Origin: Caccoplasma_A sp045587545
GTDB taxonomy: Bacteria > Bacteroidota > Bacteroidia > Bacteroidales > G3-4614
DNA length: 42,902 nt
Assembly: GCA_045587545.1 (NCBI GenBank)
Contig: JAZNCN010000025.1
Coordinates: forward strand, 1 to 42,902
Direction: 5' to 3'
The notes under the pieces were generated by a model. It was not told the origin of the DNA. It ran no database searches and worked only from the letters and a program-made list of their open reading frames with translations. Shown piece after piece: positions 1 through 6,933 of this stretch; within the stretch, counting starts at the first letter, position 1, and the number at the start of each line of letters is the position of its first letter. A program made the translations under genes and the position numbers.

Positions 1-285
1 AGGACACCACCATAACAATTTACGGTTTGGGTTAAGGCTCTCTTTTACCTGTGTCCCTGTAAATGTAAAACGTTCACGTGGTTTTACTCGAGAGATAAAG
101 AATTGCTCATTCTCTGCATCAGAGGTCCCATTGTAAAGGGCTGTGCCCGGTGTCCAACTCTGATAAGCCTGATACCACGCTTTGGTACCTCCTATGCTCA
201 CATATTGCTCGTGAGAAGGAATACCTTGTGCAGATGCAAAACCGCATACTGCAACAAATAACGCAAGTAAACTTAATTTTTTCAT
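1..285 (-). CDS. GH85 endo-beta-N-acetylglucosaminidase, N-terminal part (cut by window edge)
   Basis: The first 95 codons of a secreted protein are visible; the rest lies outside the window. It opens with a Sec signal peptide (MKKLSLLALFVAVCGFASA, cleavage before QGIPSH). The block after it (AENEQFFISRVKPRERFTF, then LLWWCP) matches the same region of the complete GH85 enzyme encoded at 611-4402 almost residue for residue, so this is a paralogue of that gene. The expected role is hydrolysis of the chitobiose core of N-linked glycans at the cell surface. The catalytic Asn/Glu pair is not reached, so activity cannot be judged. A well-formed promoter lies about 120 bases upstream. Seen: signal peptide and paralogy. 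Inferred: the family, through the neighbour. Confidence 0.8.
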   Translation of the reverse strand, partial: MKKLSLLALFVAVCGFASAQGIPSHEQYVSIGGTKAWYQAYQSWTPGTALYNGTSDAENEQFFISRVKPRERFTFTGTQVKESLNPNRKLLWWCP

Positions 286-401
286 TCTGTACAGCTTTTT
301 TTTGTTAATAATATATATTTGATTCTCTTTATGTTATTAATCTTATTTTACAATCAAAGAAATAGCTTTCTAATTCAAATACACAATACTCCATTTTGCC
401 A

Positions 402-432
402 CAAAGATAATTAATTGTTTTGAATTATCAAA
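402..432 (-). promoter_or_regulatory. Bacteroidetes promoter for the partial GH85 gene
   Basis: Read on the minus strand, TATCTTTG at 409-402 fits the Bacteroidetes -7 element TAnnTTTG, and TTTG at 432-429 fits the -33 element, with a 19-base spacer. Transcription would start near 395, leaving a leader of about 110 bases before the ATG at 285. Confidence 0.6.
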
Positions 433-457
433 TATTAAATATATTTTAACTAAATCA

Positions 458-614
458 GTTGTTAGTTGTCGGCTTCGCCGCCCCTTCGGGGTAGTTGTTA
501 GACTAATATTACCAATTAGACTAATTGGCAATATCATAAAAAAAGAGTGCAGAAAAAATTCTGCACCCCCCGTAAAATTGTTTGTTGTTTTTATCTTTGG
601 GTTCTAACAACTAC
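458..614. repeat. Composite intergenic repeat, copy 1
   Basis: This segment fills most of the 325-base gap 286-610. In order it holds: an AGTTGTTAGTTGTCGGC unit with two short UUCG-loop hairpins (CGGCTTCGCCG at 470-480 and CCCCTTCGGGG at 481-491) ending GTAGTTGTTAG; a palindrome CCAATTAGACTAATTGG at 512-528; a terminator hairpin at 547-566; and CTAACAACTAC at 604-614, which overlaps the GH85 stop codon. The same order recurs at 6304-6443. No protein is encoded. It looks like a dispersed repeat rather than a mobile gene. Confidence 0.65.
547..566 (-). terminator. Intrinsic terminator of the GH85 gene
   Basis: GTGCAGAA (547-554) and TTCTGCAC (559-566) form an 8-bp stem with a four-base loop. 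On the minus strand the stem is followed by C and seven T residues, the classic intrinsic terminator form, about 45 bases past the stop codon at 611. Confidence 0.75.
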
Positions 615-3600
615 TTCTTAGCAACTTTCATTACTTTAAGCAATCCTCCCTCTCCCTTAATTTTAATGAAGTAGATTCCTGCTTCACCATCAACAGGGAT
701 ATTTATTATCTCTCCTGCTGTTGCGTTCAATAATGCTTTGTTTAGCATACGACCTGCATTGTCATATAGCTCAACTGTATAAACACCATCTTCTGTAAAG
801 TTTACATATACCTCATTCTCAAATGGGTTGGGGAATGCCTGCATCATATCCTCTACGCTTACGTTATCTTCAATACCGGTAGGCTTAACTTCAACAACCT
901 CTATTGTTTTGGTATCTGAACCCCAACCATTGGCAAGTGTCAATGTTGCAGTATAATCGCCCTCTGACGAGTAAATTGCTTTTGCCATACCTGCATCTTT
1001 ATTTCCACTTGATGAAATTATTGAGGCTCTCTTCAATGACCATATAGGCAATGTCTCTATCTTATAGTTATTTCCGGAGATAAATGGTGCTCCTGCAGCA
1101 TAAGATACTTGCTCAACAGCATATTTAGAATCGGTGATTGACTGTGGATCATACTTATAAGCTTTTAATGATTTATTATATCCTGTACTTGCTATTGAAT
1201 TATCACTTGCAGCTTCATTTTCAAAATCCCAATAACCGATAAAGTTAGCATCTGAAACATAATTAGCATGTTTCATTGACTCTTTTACCTCACTTGAATT
1301 AAGGGTTTTATTATACAAACGAACCTCATCGATGGTACCATCAATACCTGCACGTTTTGAAGCACGTCCGCCAATCATAATTGCGTTAGATGATTTCCAG
1401 CCATATAAACTTCCTGATGAAGTTCCAGAGCCCACAAGTTTACCATTAATATAAAGAGTTAATGTTTTGTTAGAACCAGAAGATCCTATAACCATAGCAA
1501 CATGATACCATGTTTGAGGTTTAAACACAAAGTCTTGTGAGACTTGAACCGGAACACCTGCATTTGAAGACAAACGATAGTGGAACATCAAGTTATTCAA
1601 GTGATATGAATTTCCATTATCATCAGTTTTTCCTTCAGGAACCAATTGACTCCAGATGTAACCCCAATCTCCTGCAGGATAAGAATCGGCAGAAGAACGC
1701 ACATTCAATAATTGTGTTCCGTCCTCACCGTGATTGATTGAATTCAAATACATCCAGAATGTTATAGAAAACTCTGAATTATTATTAAAATTAAGTTGAT
1801 CGGCAGGGATAGCAAAGGCTTTTTCTCCAAGTGCAAATCCGCGAGATACATATCCGTCAGCATCTGAACGTCCGGTATATGAGTAAGTCGCTGTCTCCCC
1901 AACTTCAAAATAATCTTTGCCATTCTCTCCACTCATTGTAAATGTTTTGATTTCAGGCAATGCACCTACCTCTGCAGGTGAAATTTGGATTTTACCGCGA
2001 TATACCTCTGTTATTCCATCAATTGTCAAATACAAGTCATAGATTCCCTCTTCACTTAATGAGGTTGTGAAACTGTTTGTATTGAATGTTCCTTTGACTG
2101 CATCATTTTCAGAAGCTTTGATTACCCATGTTGCGGCTGCATGTGTTGGGTCGTCAAATGCAACAGTAAATTCCTCGCCTGCTTTAATGATAGGTTTGTT
2201 AATTGAAAAACCTTCAACAGTTTGGTTTGTAGGAGGTGTTATCCAATCGCCCCAAGCAGGAGTTGACTCGCTCTTTCCGTCAAGTGATACTGCAGATACT
2301 CCAATACGGATTTTACCTCCCTTTGCAATATCGTAAGGAGCTCCTACTACGTATGCAGCCCACGATGTTGTAGCTGTACACATTACCTCTTCACAACCCT
2401 CTTGTTGTGTATAGATTTTGTAATACCAAGTATCAACATCTGTATTGTATATTGATTCATATTTTTGACGTCCTGATGAATTTTTGTCGTATGCTGTCAT
2501 ATCAAAGACAATCTTCATATCTACTCCTTTGTAGTTACGAGCCATTGCTTTTGATAATGTAACTGTTGGAACACCCGGAGTTGTTGAGGTTCCACGAGTT
2601 ATTGAAATTTCGCCTATCAAAACTTTGAAATCTGAAGATGTATTTTGGAATTTTAGACCAAGAAGAGCCAATGTTTCTCCCACTAATTTAAAACCGCGAG
2701 AAGAGACTGTAATTGTCTTTTCTTCCCAATCATCGCTTACTGTTGCAGAAGTTTTTATTGAAGCAGACACCTCTGTTGTAGGAGAATTTTCAGATGATCC
2801 TGTAAGATAAAATGATCCTGAACCCGACAATACTTTGTAACGAACGGTTACTTTATCGTTACTTTTTAAAGGATATTTAGTTTTAAATAATTGCAAATAT
2901 GCTTTGGTTGTTTCGCCCGAAATTTGCAAACATGAACCGCCAAACCATGCATCGTCCCATGTGAACTCTGCTGTCATATCTGTTGATGCCGATGATGCAG
3001 TTTTCCCCATAAAGTTTGTTGTCCACCACCAACGCCAAGTAGGCATATAATCTTGAATACCTATATTATACCACTCACTATTGAATGTTCTTTCACCTTT
3101 TACATTAAAAAATGCTCCATTACCCAAGTTGAAGTATGTTACAAACGGGTCAGTTGACAAATCGCCTCCATCTTGAGGAGTCAACGAACTACGAGCTGTA
3201 ATAAATGTTGCAAAGCCCCAACAATCGGTTGCTGTTGATGTATGAACATGTCTGTTGCTCAATGGAGGAAGATTAACCGGATTATAGTTTGAACCTGAGA
3301 ATACATTCTCACTGATTAACTGATATGTTTTTTGCATTTGAACGGGGTTAGCACCCAACTCGCCACGACTTTCATAAATCATATTCATATTGTGCGCACC
3401 CCAAATTCCTATTGATATGGGAGCATTCACAAGGTCGGGCCAATATGCCGAACTTGAACCTTGATAATCAACACCGGCATATACATCGTATGAAGAACGT
3501 CCGAAACTCTCAGCAGTTTGACGTGATGTACTCATATATGAAGTATTGAAACCATAGTTCATAAAATATGCGTTACTTGTAGGATTTCCGTTATAGTGGA

Positions 3601-4402
3601 ACCAATCCTTGTTTCCTGCCGAAAGAGCAAGACTACCACCGCAACTTCCTTCGTTTGTCATCAAAGAATACCAACAGTTATGGAAATTTGACATATCATA
3701 CAAATCCTTATCGCGGAAACAGCTTGACAAGAAATTTTTCATGGCAGTAGCAAAACCGGTACCATTTACTGATCCGGAGAAAGAAAACTCAGAATTAAAT
3801 CCAATTCCGTCAATTCCATAATAGCGCAAATATTTCAAGAATTTTGACGAACCACCCTTAATCATTGCTGCAAAATTTATACCATGAGGCACTTGTGCCG
3901 GATCGATATATGCCGCCCAAGGTACAGATGCCAATGTTGATGTTACTACACCGTTTTTATGACAAACGTCCAACATAGCAGCAGGCATACGAACCATAGG
4001 AGCTGTCCAGTTACCAAAAATATCGGTATAGCTCCACATTGTCCAAACCTCACCACCAAAGAAGTAAGTAGGCAATGCATTCCAGCCTTCACAACCAATA
4101 GGGCACCACCACAAGAATTTTTTATCAGGAGTCAAAGACTCTTTTATTTGTGTGTGTGCAAATGTAAAACGTTCACGCGGTTTTACACGTGAGATAAAGA
4201 ACTGCTCATTCTCAGCAGCATTTGAATCATAGCCTTGATAAAGAGATTTAACTCCAATTTCACTCTCACTAAGGCCATTATACGCCTCACTCCATTCAGT
4301 TTGAGCAGCGTAATCGACATATTTTGTATGTGACGGAACCTGTGCAAATGCAACAGAAGTCAACATAGCAAAAATGCCACTTAATAAGTAAAATTTTTTC
4401 AT
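611..4402 (-). CDS. GH85 endo-beta-N-acetylglucosaminidase with LamG-like domain and T9SS sorting tail
   Basis: A 1263-residue secreted enzyme. Residues 1-20 are a signal peptide (cleavage after VAFA). The GH85 catalytic domain follows; the block YYGIDGIGFNSE (about 194-205) carries the Asn-x-Glu pair typical of the family (N203, E205), where Glu is the general acid and Asn assists substrate-assisted cleavage between the two GlcNAc residues of N-glycan cores. Ig-like modules fill roughly 600-830. A laminin-G-like jelly roll lies at about 860-1075 (ITFWMYL, LYINGKLVGSG, IDGTIDEVRLYNKTL). The last 75 residues (from FPNPFENEVY) are a T9SS type-A sorting domain, so the protein should be exported through the outer membrane and anchored or released. 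A paralogue begins downstream at 285. It probably helps harvest host glycoprotein glycans. Confidence 0.88.
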   Translation of the reverse strand: MKKFYLLSGIFAMLTSVAFAQVPSHTKYVDYAAQTEWSEAYNGLSESEIGVKSLYQGYDSNAAENEQFFISRVKPRERFTFAHTQIKESLTPDKKFLWWCPIGCEGWNALPTYFFGGEVWTMWSYTDIFGNWTAPMVRMPAAMLDVCHKNGVVTSTLASVPWAAYIDPAQVPHGINFAAMIKGGSSKFLKYLRYYGIDGIGFNSEFSFSGSVNGTGFATAMKNFLSSCFRDKDLYDMSNFHNCWYSLMTNEGSCGGSLALSAGNKDWFHYNGNPTSNAYFMNYGFNTSYMSTSRQTAESFGRSSYDVYAGVDYQGSSSAYWPDLVNAPISIGIWGAHNMNMIYESRGELGANPVQMQKTYQLISENVFSGSNYNPVNLPPLSNRHVHTSTATDCWGFATFITARSSLTPQDGGDLSTDPFVTYFNLGNGAFFNVKGERTFNSEWYNIGIQDYMPTWRWWWTTNFMGKTASSASTDMTAEFTWDDAWFGGSCLQISGETTKAYLQLFKTKYPLKSNDKVTVRYKVLSGSGSFYLTGSSENSPTTEVSASIKTSATVSDDWEEKTITVSSRGFKLVGETLALLGLKFQNTSSDFKVLIGEISITRGTSTTPGVPTVTLSKAMARNYKGVDMKIVFDMTAYDKNSSGRQKYESIYNTDVDTWYYKIYTQQEGCEEVMCTATTSWAAYVVGAPYDIAKGGKIRIGVSAVSLDGKSESTPAWGDWITPPTNQTVEGFSINKPIIKAGEEFTVAFDDPTHAAATWVIKASENDAVKGTFNTNSFTTSLSEEGIYDLYLTIDGITEVYRGKIQISPAEVGALPEIKTFTMSGENGKDYFEVGETATYSYTGRSDADGYVSRGFALGEKAFAIPADQLNFNNNSEFSITFWMYLNSINHGEDGTQLLNVRSSADSYPAGDWGYIWSQLVPEGKTDDNGNSYHLNNLMFHYRLSSNAGVPVQVSQDFVFKPQTWYHVAMVIGSSGSNKTLTLYINGKLVGSGTSSGSLYGWKSSNAIMIGGRASKRAGIDGTIDEVRLYNKTLNSSEVKESMKHANYVSDANFIGYWDFENEAASDNSIASTGYNKSLKAYKYDPQSITDSKYAVEQVSYAAGAPFISGNNYKIETLPIWSLKRASIISSSGNKDAGMAKAIYSSEGDYTATLTLANGWGSDTKTIEVVEVKPTGIEDNVSVEDMMQAFPNPFENEVYVNFTEDGVYTVELYDNAGRMLNKALLNATAGEIINIPVDGEAGIYFIKIKGEGGLLKVMKVAKK

Positions 4403-4473
4403 AAGATAATATATTTAGGGGTTATTATGTTTCTGTTTTTCACACTAATTATAATTTACAATGCTCCACGATG

Positions 4474-4481
4474 CAAAAATA
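4474..4481 (-). promoter_or_regulatory. Probable -7 element for the GH85 gene
   Basis: Minus-strand TATTTTTG fits TAnnTTTG and lies about 72 bases before the ATG at 4402. No clear TTTG is found at the right spacing, so only half the promoter is supported. The rest of 4403-4651 is AT-rich, holds no gene, and also serves the divergent ssb; a near match TACTTTAG at 4546-4553 could be the ssb -7 element. Confidence 0.4.
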
Positions 4482-4651
4482 GAAAATATTTGTAAAAATA
4501 AATAATTTTTAGTGTAAAGTATTTTATTTTTTTCTTGTTTTTTTATACTTTAGCAACAGATAATTTTAAGAAAGTACTATAAATTACCAATTACTTCTAA
4601 ATAGAACTTGGTCTAATTTATGGTATATTACTTTAATAAAAATTGTAGATT

Positions 4652-5068
4652 ATGTCAATAAACAAAGTAATTCTTGTTGGAAACGTAGGCAAAGACCCGG
4701 ATGTAAGATATGTTGAAACAAATGTTTGCGTTGCAAACTTTCCTCTTGCAACAAGCGAAAGGGGTTATACTTCACGTTCGGGGGCACAAATACCCGAACG
4801 TACCGAATGGCACAATATAGTACTATGGCGTGGTTTGGCTGAGGTAGCCGAGAAATATGTAAAGAAAGGCACTCAACTATATATCGAAGGTAAACTTCGC
4901 ACTCGTTCATGGACAGATAGCAACAATGTTGTACGCTACACCACCGAAATATATGCCGACAATATGGAAATCCTGAGCCGTCGCGACACTAACGCATCGC
5001 AACAAGTTCAGGCGCAACAAACGGTTGAGACTCCAATTGTTGACGAGAGCAACGACCTTCCATTTTAG
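4652..5068 (+). CDS. ssb: Single-stranded DNA-binding protein
   Basis: A 138-residue SSB. The OB fold spans about residues 1-110, starting MSINKVILVGNVGKDPDVRY, with WHNIVLW and YVKKGTQLYIEGKLRTRSW as typical family blocks. A short Gln-rich linker follows, and the protein ends DLPF, the acidic-hydrophobic tip that docks SSB partners in replication and repair. The length is slightly below that of many Bacteroidetes SSBs because the linker is short. It is the first gene of a plus-strand group with gldD and a phosphopantetheinyl transferase. In many Bacteroidetes mutY stands before ssb and gldE after it; neither is present here. Confidence 0.95.
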   Translation: MSINKVILVGNVGKDPDVRYVETNVCVANFPLATSERGYTSRSGAQIPERTEWHNIVLWRGLAEVAEKYVKKGTQLYIEGKLRTRSWTDSNNVVRYTTEIYADNMEILSRRDTNASQQVQAQQTVETPIVDESNDLPF

Positions 5069-5125
5069 TTATCAGCTATTAGTCTAATTGGTCTAATTAG
5101 TCCAATTGGTCATATTGAGACTAAT
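5066..5125. repeat. CCAATTAG-type repeat between ssb and gldD
   Basis: The 63-base gap between ssb and gldD consists largely of repeated TCTAATTGG / TCTAATTAG / TCCAATTGG words (5083-5109), able to fold into several alternative small hairpins. The same words occur in the composite repeats at 458-614 and 6304-6443. The unit separates gldD from ssb and replaces the place where gldE would be expected. Confidence 0.5.
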
Positions 5126-5131
5126 AAGATT

Positions 5132-5701
5132 ATGAAAAGCATAGGAGCTATAGTAATAATATCATTGACATTTATAGTGTTTGGGTGCAGAGAAAAAACT
5201 GCACCCAAACCTTTTGCTTATCCTCATATTCAAAATTCAACTACAAAATACGAACCTTTCAAAAAGAATAATTTCCCAATTTCATTTAATATTTCAGATA
5301 ATGCCAATATAGTTATTGACTCCCTCAACAACAAGTGGATAAATATTATATATCCGACATATGACGCTACTATATATTGTTCATATATCTCAACCAATAT
5401 TAAATCGGCAAATAGAGATAAAAGCAAAAGCAGAGAATTAGTATATGTTCACTCATATAGAGCATCAGAAATTAATGCATTGAATTATAATGACTCAATA
5501 AAAGGCATTTCTGCAGAACTATATCAGCTAAAAGGCAACGCAGCAACTCCTTTACAATTTATGGCAAGCGATGATAGCTCTTTTATATTCCGAGGCTCGC
5601 TCTATTTCAATAATATAGTAACGTACGATTCTGTTGCTCCCATAATTGAATATATTAAAGATGATATTATTGAAATAATAGAGAGTATAAACAAAAGATA
5701 G
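5132..5701 (+). CDS. gldD: GldD-like gliding/T9SS-associated lipoprotein
   Basis: A 189-residue lipoprotein: hydrophobic signal ending IVFGC, with Cys19 as the predicted lipid site. After it come PKPFAYPHI, then WINIIYPTYDATIYCSY, YVHSYRA, AELYQLKGNAATPLQF and FIFRGSLYFNN, a run of blocks characteristic of GldD. GldD is required for gliding in Flavobacterium and is conserved across Bacteroidetes; its exact role in or near T9SS is not settled. The position between ssb and a phosphopantetheinyl transferase is the usual neighbourhood and supports the call. gldE, normally immediately upstream, is absent. A perfect inverted repeat lies inside the region coding for the lipid-attachment site (5179-5210). 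The stop codon abuts the start of the next gene, indicating translational coupling. Confidence 0.85.
   Translation: MKSIGAIVIISLTFIVFGCREKTAPKPFAYPHIQNSTTKYEPFKKNNFPISFNISDNANIVIDSLNNKWINIIYPTYDATIYCSYISTNIKSANRDKSKSRELVYVHSYRASEINALNYNDSIKGISAELYQLKGNAATPLQFMASDDSSFIFRGSLYFNNIVTYDSVAPIIEYIKDDIIEIIESINKR
5179..5210 (+). other. Perfect 12-bp inverted repeat inside gldD
   Basis: GTTTGGGTGCAG (5179-5190) and CTGCACCCAAAC (5199-5210) are exact reverse complements around an eight-base A-rich loop. The hairpin starts 47 bases after the gldD start codon and codes the residues around the lipid-attachment Cys. No T-run follows, so it is not an ordinary terminator. Its core (GTGCAGA, A-run, CTGCAC) resembles the terminator stem at 547-566. 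Confidence 0.6.
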
Positions 5702-6325
5702 ATGGCTCTTACATATAACATATCATTAAAAGCATACTCTCTTGCTATTTGGGAGATATCAGAGAGTACCGAAGAGTTATCAAAAAAACTTGACTCTCCT
5801 TCAATTTTACAAAACATTCTCAACGAGGTAAAAACAGAAAAACGGCTTAAAGAGCGCATTACTGCGCATATTCTCTTAAGAGACCTGCTTGGAGAGAATA
5901 AAGAGATTAAACACGACACCAACAATGCTCCATACATTGAGAATAGTAACCTACACATAAGCATCTCTCATACAAATAGTATGGTAGCTGTTGCCATAAG
6001 CAATAAGCCTATCGGTATAGATATAGAAGATAGAAAGCGAAAGCAGTTACAATTATATCATAAATTTACTACCAAACAAGAAAAAGAGTGGATAGATAAC
6101 TGCAAAACAATTGAGGAGAAACAGCTAACAGCAGAAGTTATATGGTCGGCAAAAGAGGCAATTTACAAACTTGCCAATATCAAAGGGCTACTATTTGAAA
6201 GTGAGATAGAGATAATCCCATTTTCCCCAAAATCAGAGAACAACTTCAAAGCCTCATATTTAAATACAGAGACAAGCAACCACCTCTTTTTAATAGATAA
6301 TGCGTTGTTAGTTGTCAGCTTTTAG
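5702..6325 (+). CDS. 4'-phosphopantetheinyl transferase superfamily protein
   Basis: A 207-residue Sfp-type enzyme that would transfer the phosphopantetheine arm of CoA to a carrier-protein serine. The two family signatures are present: GIDIED (Mg-binding D107 and E109) and WSAKEAIYK (148-156, with K151/E152). ISISHTNSMVAVAIS precedes the first as in the family. The start ATG immediately follows the gldD stop. The carrier protein is not in the window; in Bacteroidetes this gene sits by gldD and may simply serve fatty-acid ACP. The last codons (LLVVS and stop) coincide with the sequence of the GTTGTTAGTTGTC repeat that begins at 6304, so a repeat appears to have supplied the end of the reading frame. 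Confidence 0.85.
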   Translation: MALTYNISLKAYSLAIWEISESTEELSKKLDSPSILQNILNEVKTEKRLKERITAHILLRDLLGENKEIKHDTNNAPYIENSNLHISISHTNSMVAVAISNKPIGIDIEDRKRKQLQLYHKFTTKQEKEWIDNCKTIEEKQLTAEVIWSAKEAIYKLANIKGLLFESEIEIIPFSPKSENNFKASYLNTETSNHLFLIDNALLVVSF

Positions 6326-6443
6326 TGGACAGTTGTTTGTTGTAGGCTATTGGACTAATTGGCAGAATCACAAAAAAGGGATACAGAAATTCTGTATCCC
6401 TCTAAAATTATATTTAGTATTATCTTTAGTTTCTAACAACTAC
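6304..6443. repeat. Composite intergenic repeat, copy 2
   Basis: Same order as 458-614: GTTGTTAGTTGTC at 6304-6316, then GGACTAATTGGCA near 6352, then a terminator hairpin at 6378-6400, then TAAAATT, TATCTTTAG and TTCTAACAACTAC up to 6443. The two copies differ in the stem bases but keep the pairing. It overlaps the end of the phosphopantetheinyl transferase gene. A further inverted unit follows at 6433-6490. Confidence 0.65.
6378..6400 (-). terminator. Intrinsic terminator of the 61-residue protein gene
   Basis: GGGATACAGAA (6378-6388) and TTCTGTATCCC (6390-6400) are perfect reverse complements; with a realistic loop the stem is about 10 bp. On the minus strand a run of six T follows. It can also act on plus-strand transcripts from the phosphopantetheinyl transferase, since the two genes converge here. 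Confidence 0.7.
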
Positions 6444-6490
6444 TCGTAGAGCGGTTGAGTTTACGAAACCGACAACTAAAAACTAACAAC
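6433..6490 (-). repeat. Inverted copy of the GTTGTCGG repeat unit
   Basis: Read on the minus strand: GTTGTTAG, then AGTTGTCGG, a hairpin-forming stretch, CCGC, CTCTACGAG, and TAGTTGTTAG. This matches the plus-strand units at 458-500 and 18401-18443 in ends and in the two-hairpin plan, while the loop sequences differ. It lies directly after the stop of the 61-residue protein. Confidence 0.6.
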
Positions 6491-6495
6491 AATTA

Positions 6496-6681
6496 TTAGT
6501 CCTCTTTTTTACCTTTCTTAATCAATCTGAAAACGTACGCAGCTCCCAAACCTAACAAACCAAGAATACTCTCCACAATGGGTACTGCACCCGGATCTTC
6601 AGGAGGATTAGGGAAAGTTGATTGAGCCATTACAGATACTGTTACCAAAACAGCCACTGCTATTAATGCAATTTTTTTCAT
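6496..6681 (-). CDS. Small exported protein with PID-CTERM-like C-terminal sorting helix
   Basis: A 61-residue protein in three parts: a signal peptide (residues 1-19, ending VSVMA before QSTF), a short Pro-rich linker (NPPEDPGAVP), and a C-terminal segment PIVESILGLLGLGAAYVFRL followed by a basic tail KKGKK. Pro-Ile, a Gly-rich hydrophobic helix with an aromatic near its end and then basic residues is the plan of PID-CTERM tails known from Bacteroidetes, where the tail is thought to direct sorting, though the canonical Asp/Gly after Pro-Ile is replaced by Val-Glu. Almost nothing but signal and tail remains, so any mature product would be a tiny peptide or membrane anchor. It has its own promoter and terminator, which supports a real gene. 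No function can be assigned. Confidence 0.75.
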   Translation of the reverse strand: MKKIALIAVAVLVTVSVMAQSTFPNPPEDPGAVPIVESILGLLGLGAAYVFRLIKKGKKED

Positions 6682-6724
6682 ATTATATATTATTTTTATT
6701 ATTTACTATCTGCTTTTGCGGGTG

Positions 6725-6755
6725 CAAAGATAATAATAATTTACTAATTAACAAA
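6725..6755 (-). promoter_or_regulatory. Promoter of the 61-residue protein gene
   Basis: Minus strand: -7 TATCTTTG at 6732-6725 and -33 TTTG at 6755-6752, spacer 19 bases. This is a full match to the Bacteroidetes vegetative consensus, about 45 bases before the start codon. Confidence 0.7.
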
Positions 6756-6791
6756 CCTTTATTAAGTCTTTTATAAAATTATTTTTTCTTA

Positions 6792-6906
6792 GAAGCTGTT
6801 TGATTTTTATTTCGAAACAGACTTAATAAAATTAAACAGCTTCATAAAAGATTTAAATTTAACAAACTCCCTTTGCCAAAAGAGTATTAACAAAGGAGAG
6901 TTTGTT
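6792..6906 (-). terminator. Tandem hairpins ending the giant surface-protein transcript
   Basis: Two long inverted repeats lie past the stop at 6934. The first in transcription order pairs 6891-6906 with 6861-6875 (AACAAACTC...). The second pairs 6824-6843 with 6792-6811 (GAAGCTGTTT and AAACAGCTTC plus AT-rich extension). The second is followed by AT-rich sequence on the minus strand. Together they probably end or stabilise the 4.8-kb transcript. Confidence 0.6.
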
Positions 6907-6933
6907 ATAAGATATATCAAGGTTTATAAATTA

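Noticed and set aside
5179..5210. gldD hairpin as an intrinsic terminator of ssb
   Set aside because: No T-run follows the stem and it lies inside a conserved coding sequence, so it is listed as an unexplained hairpin instead.
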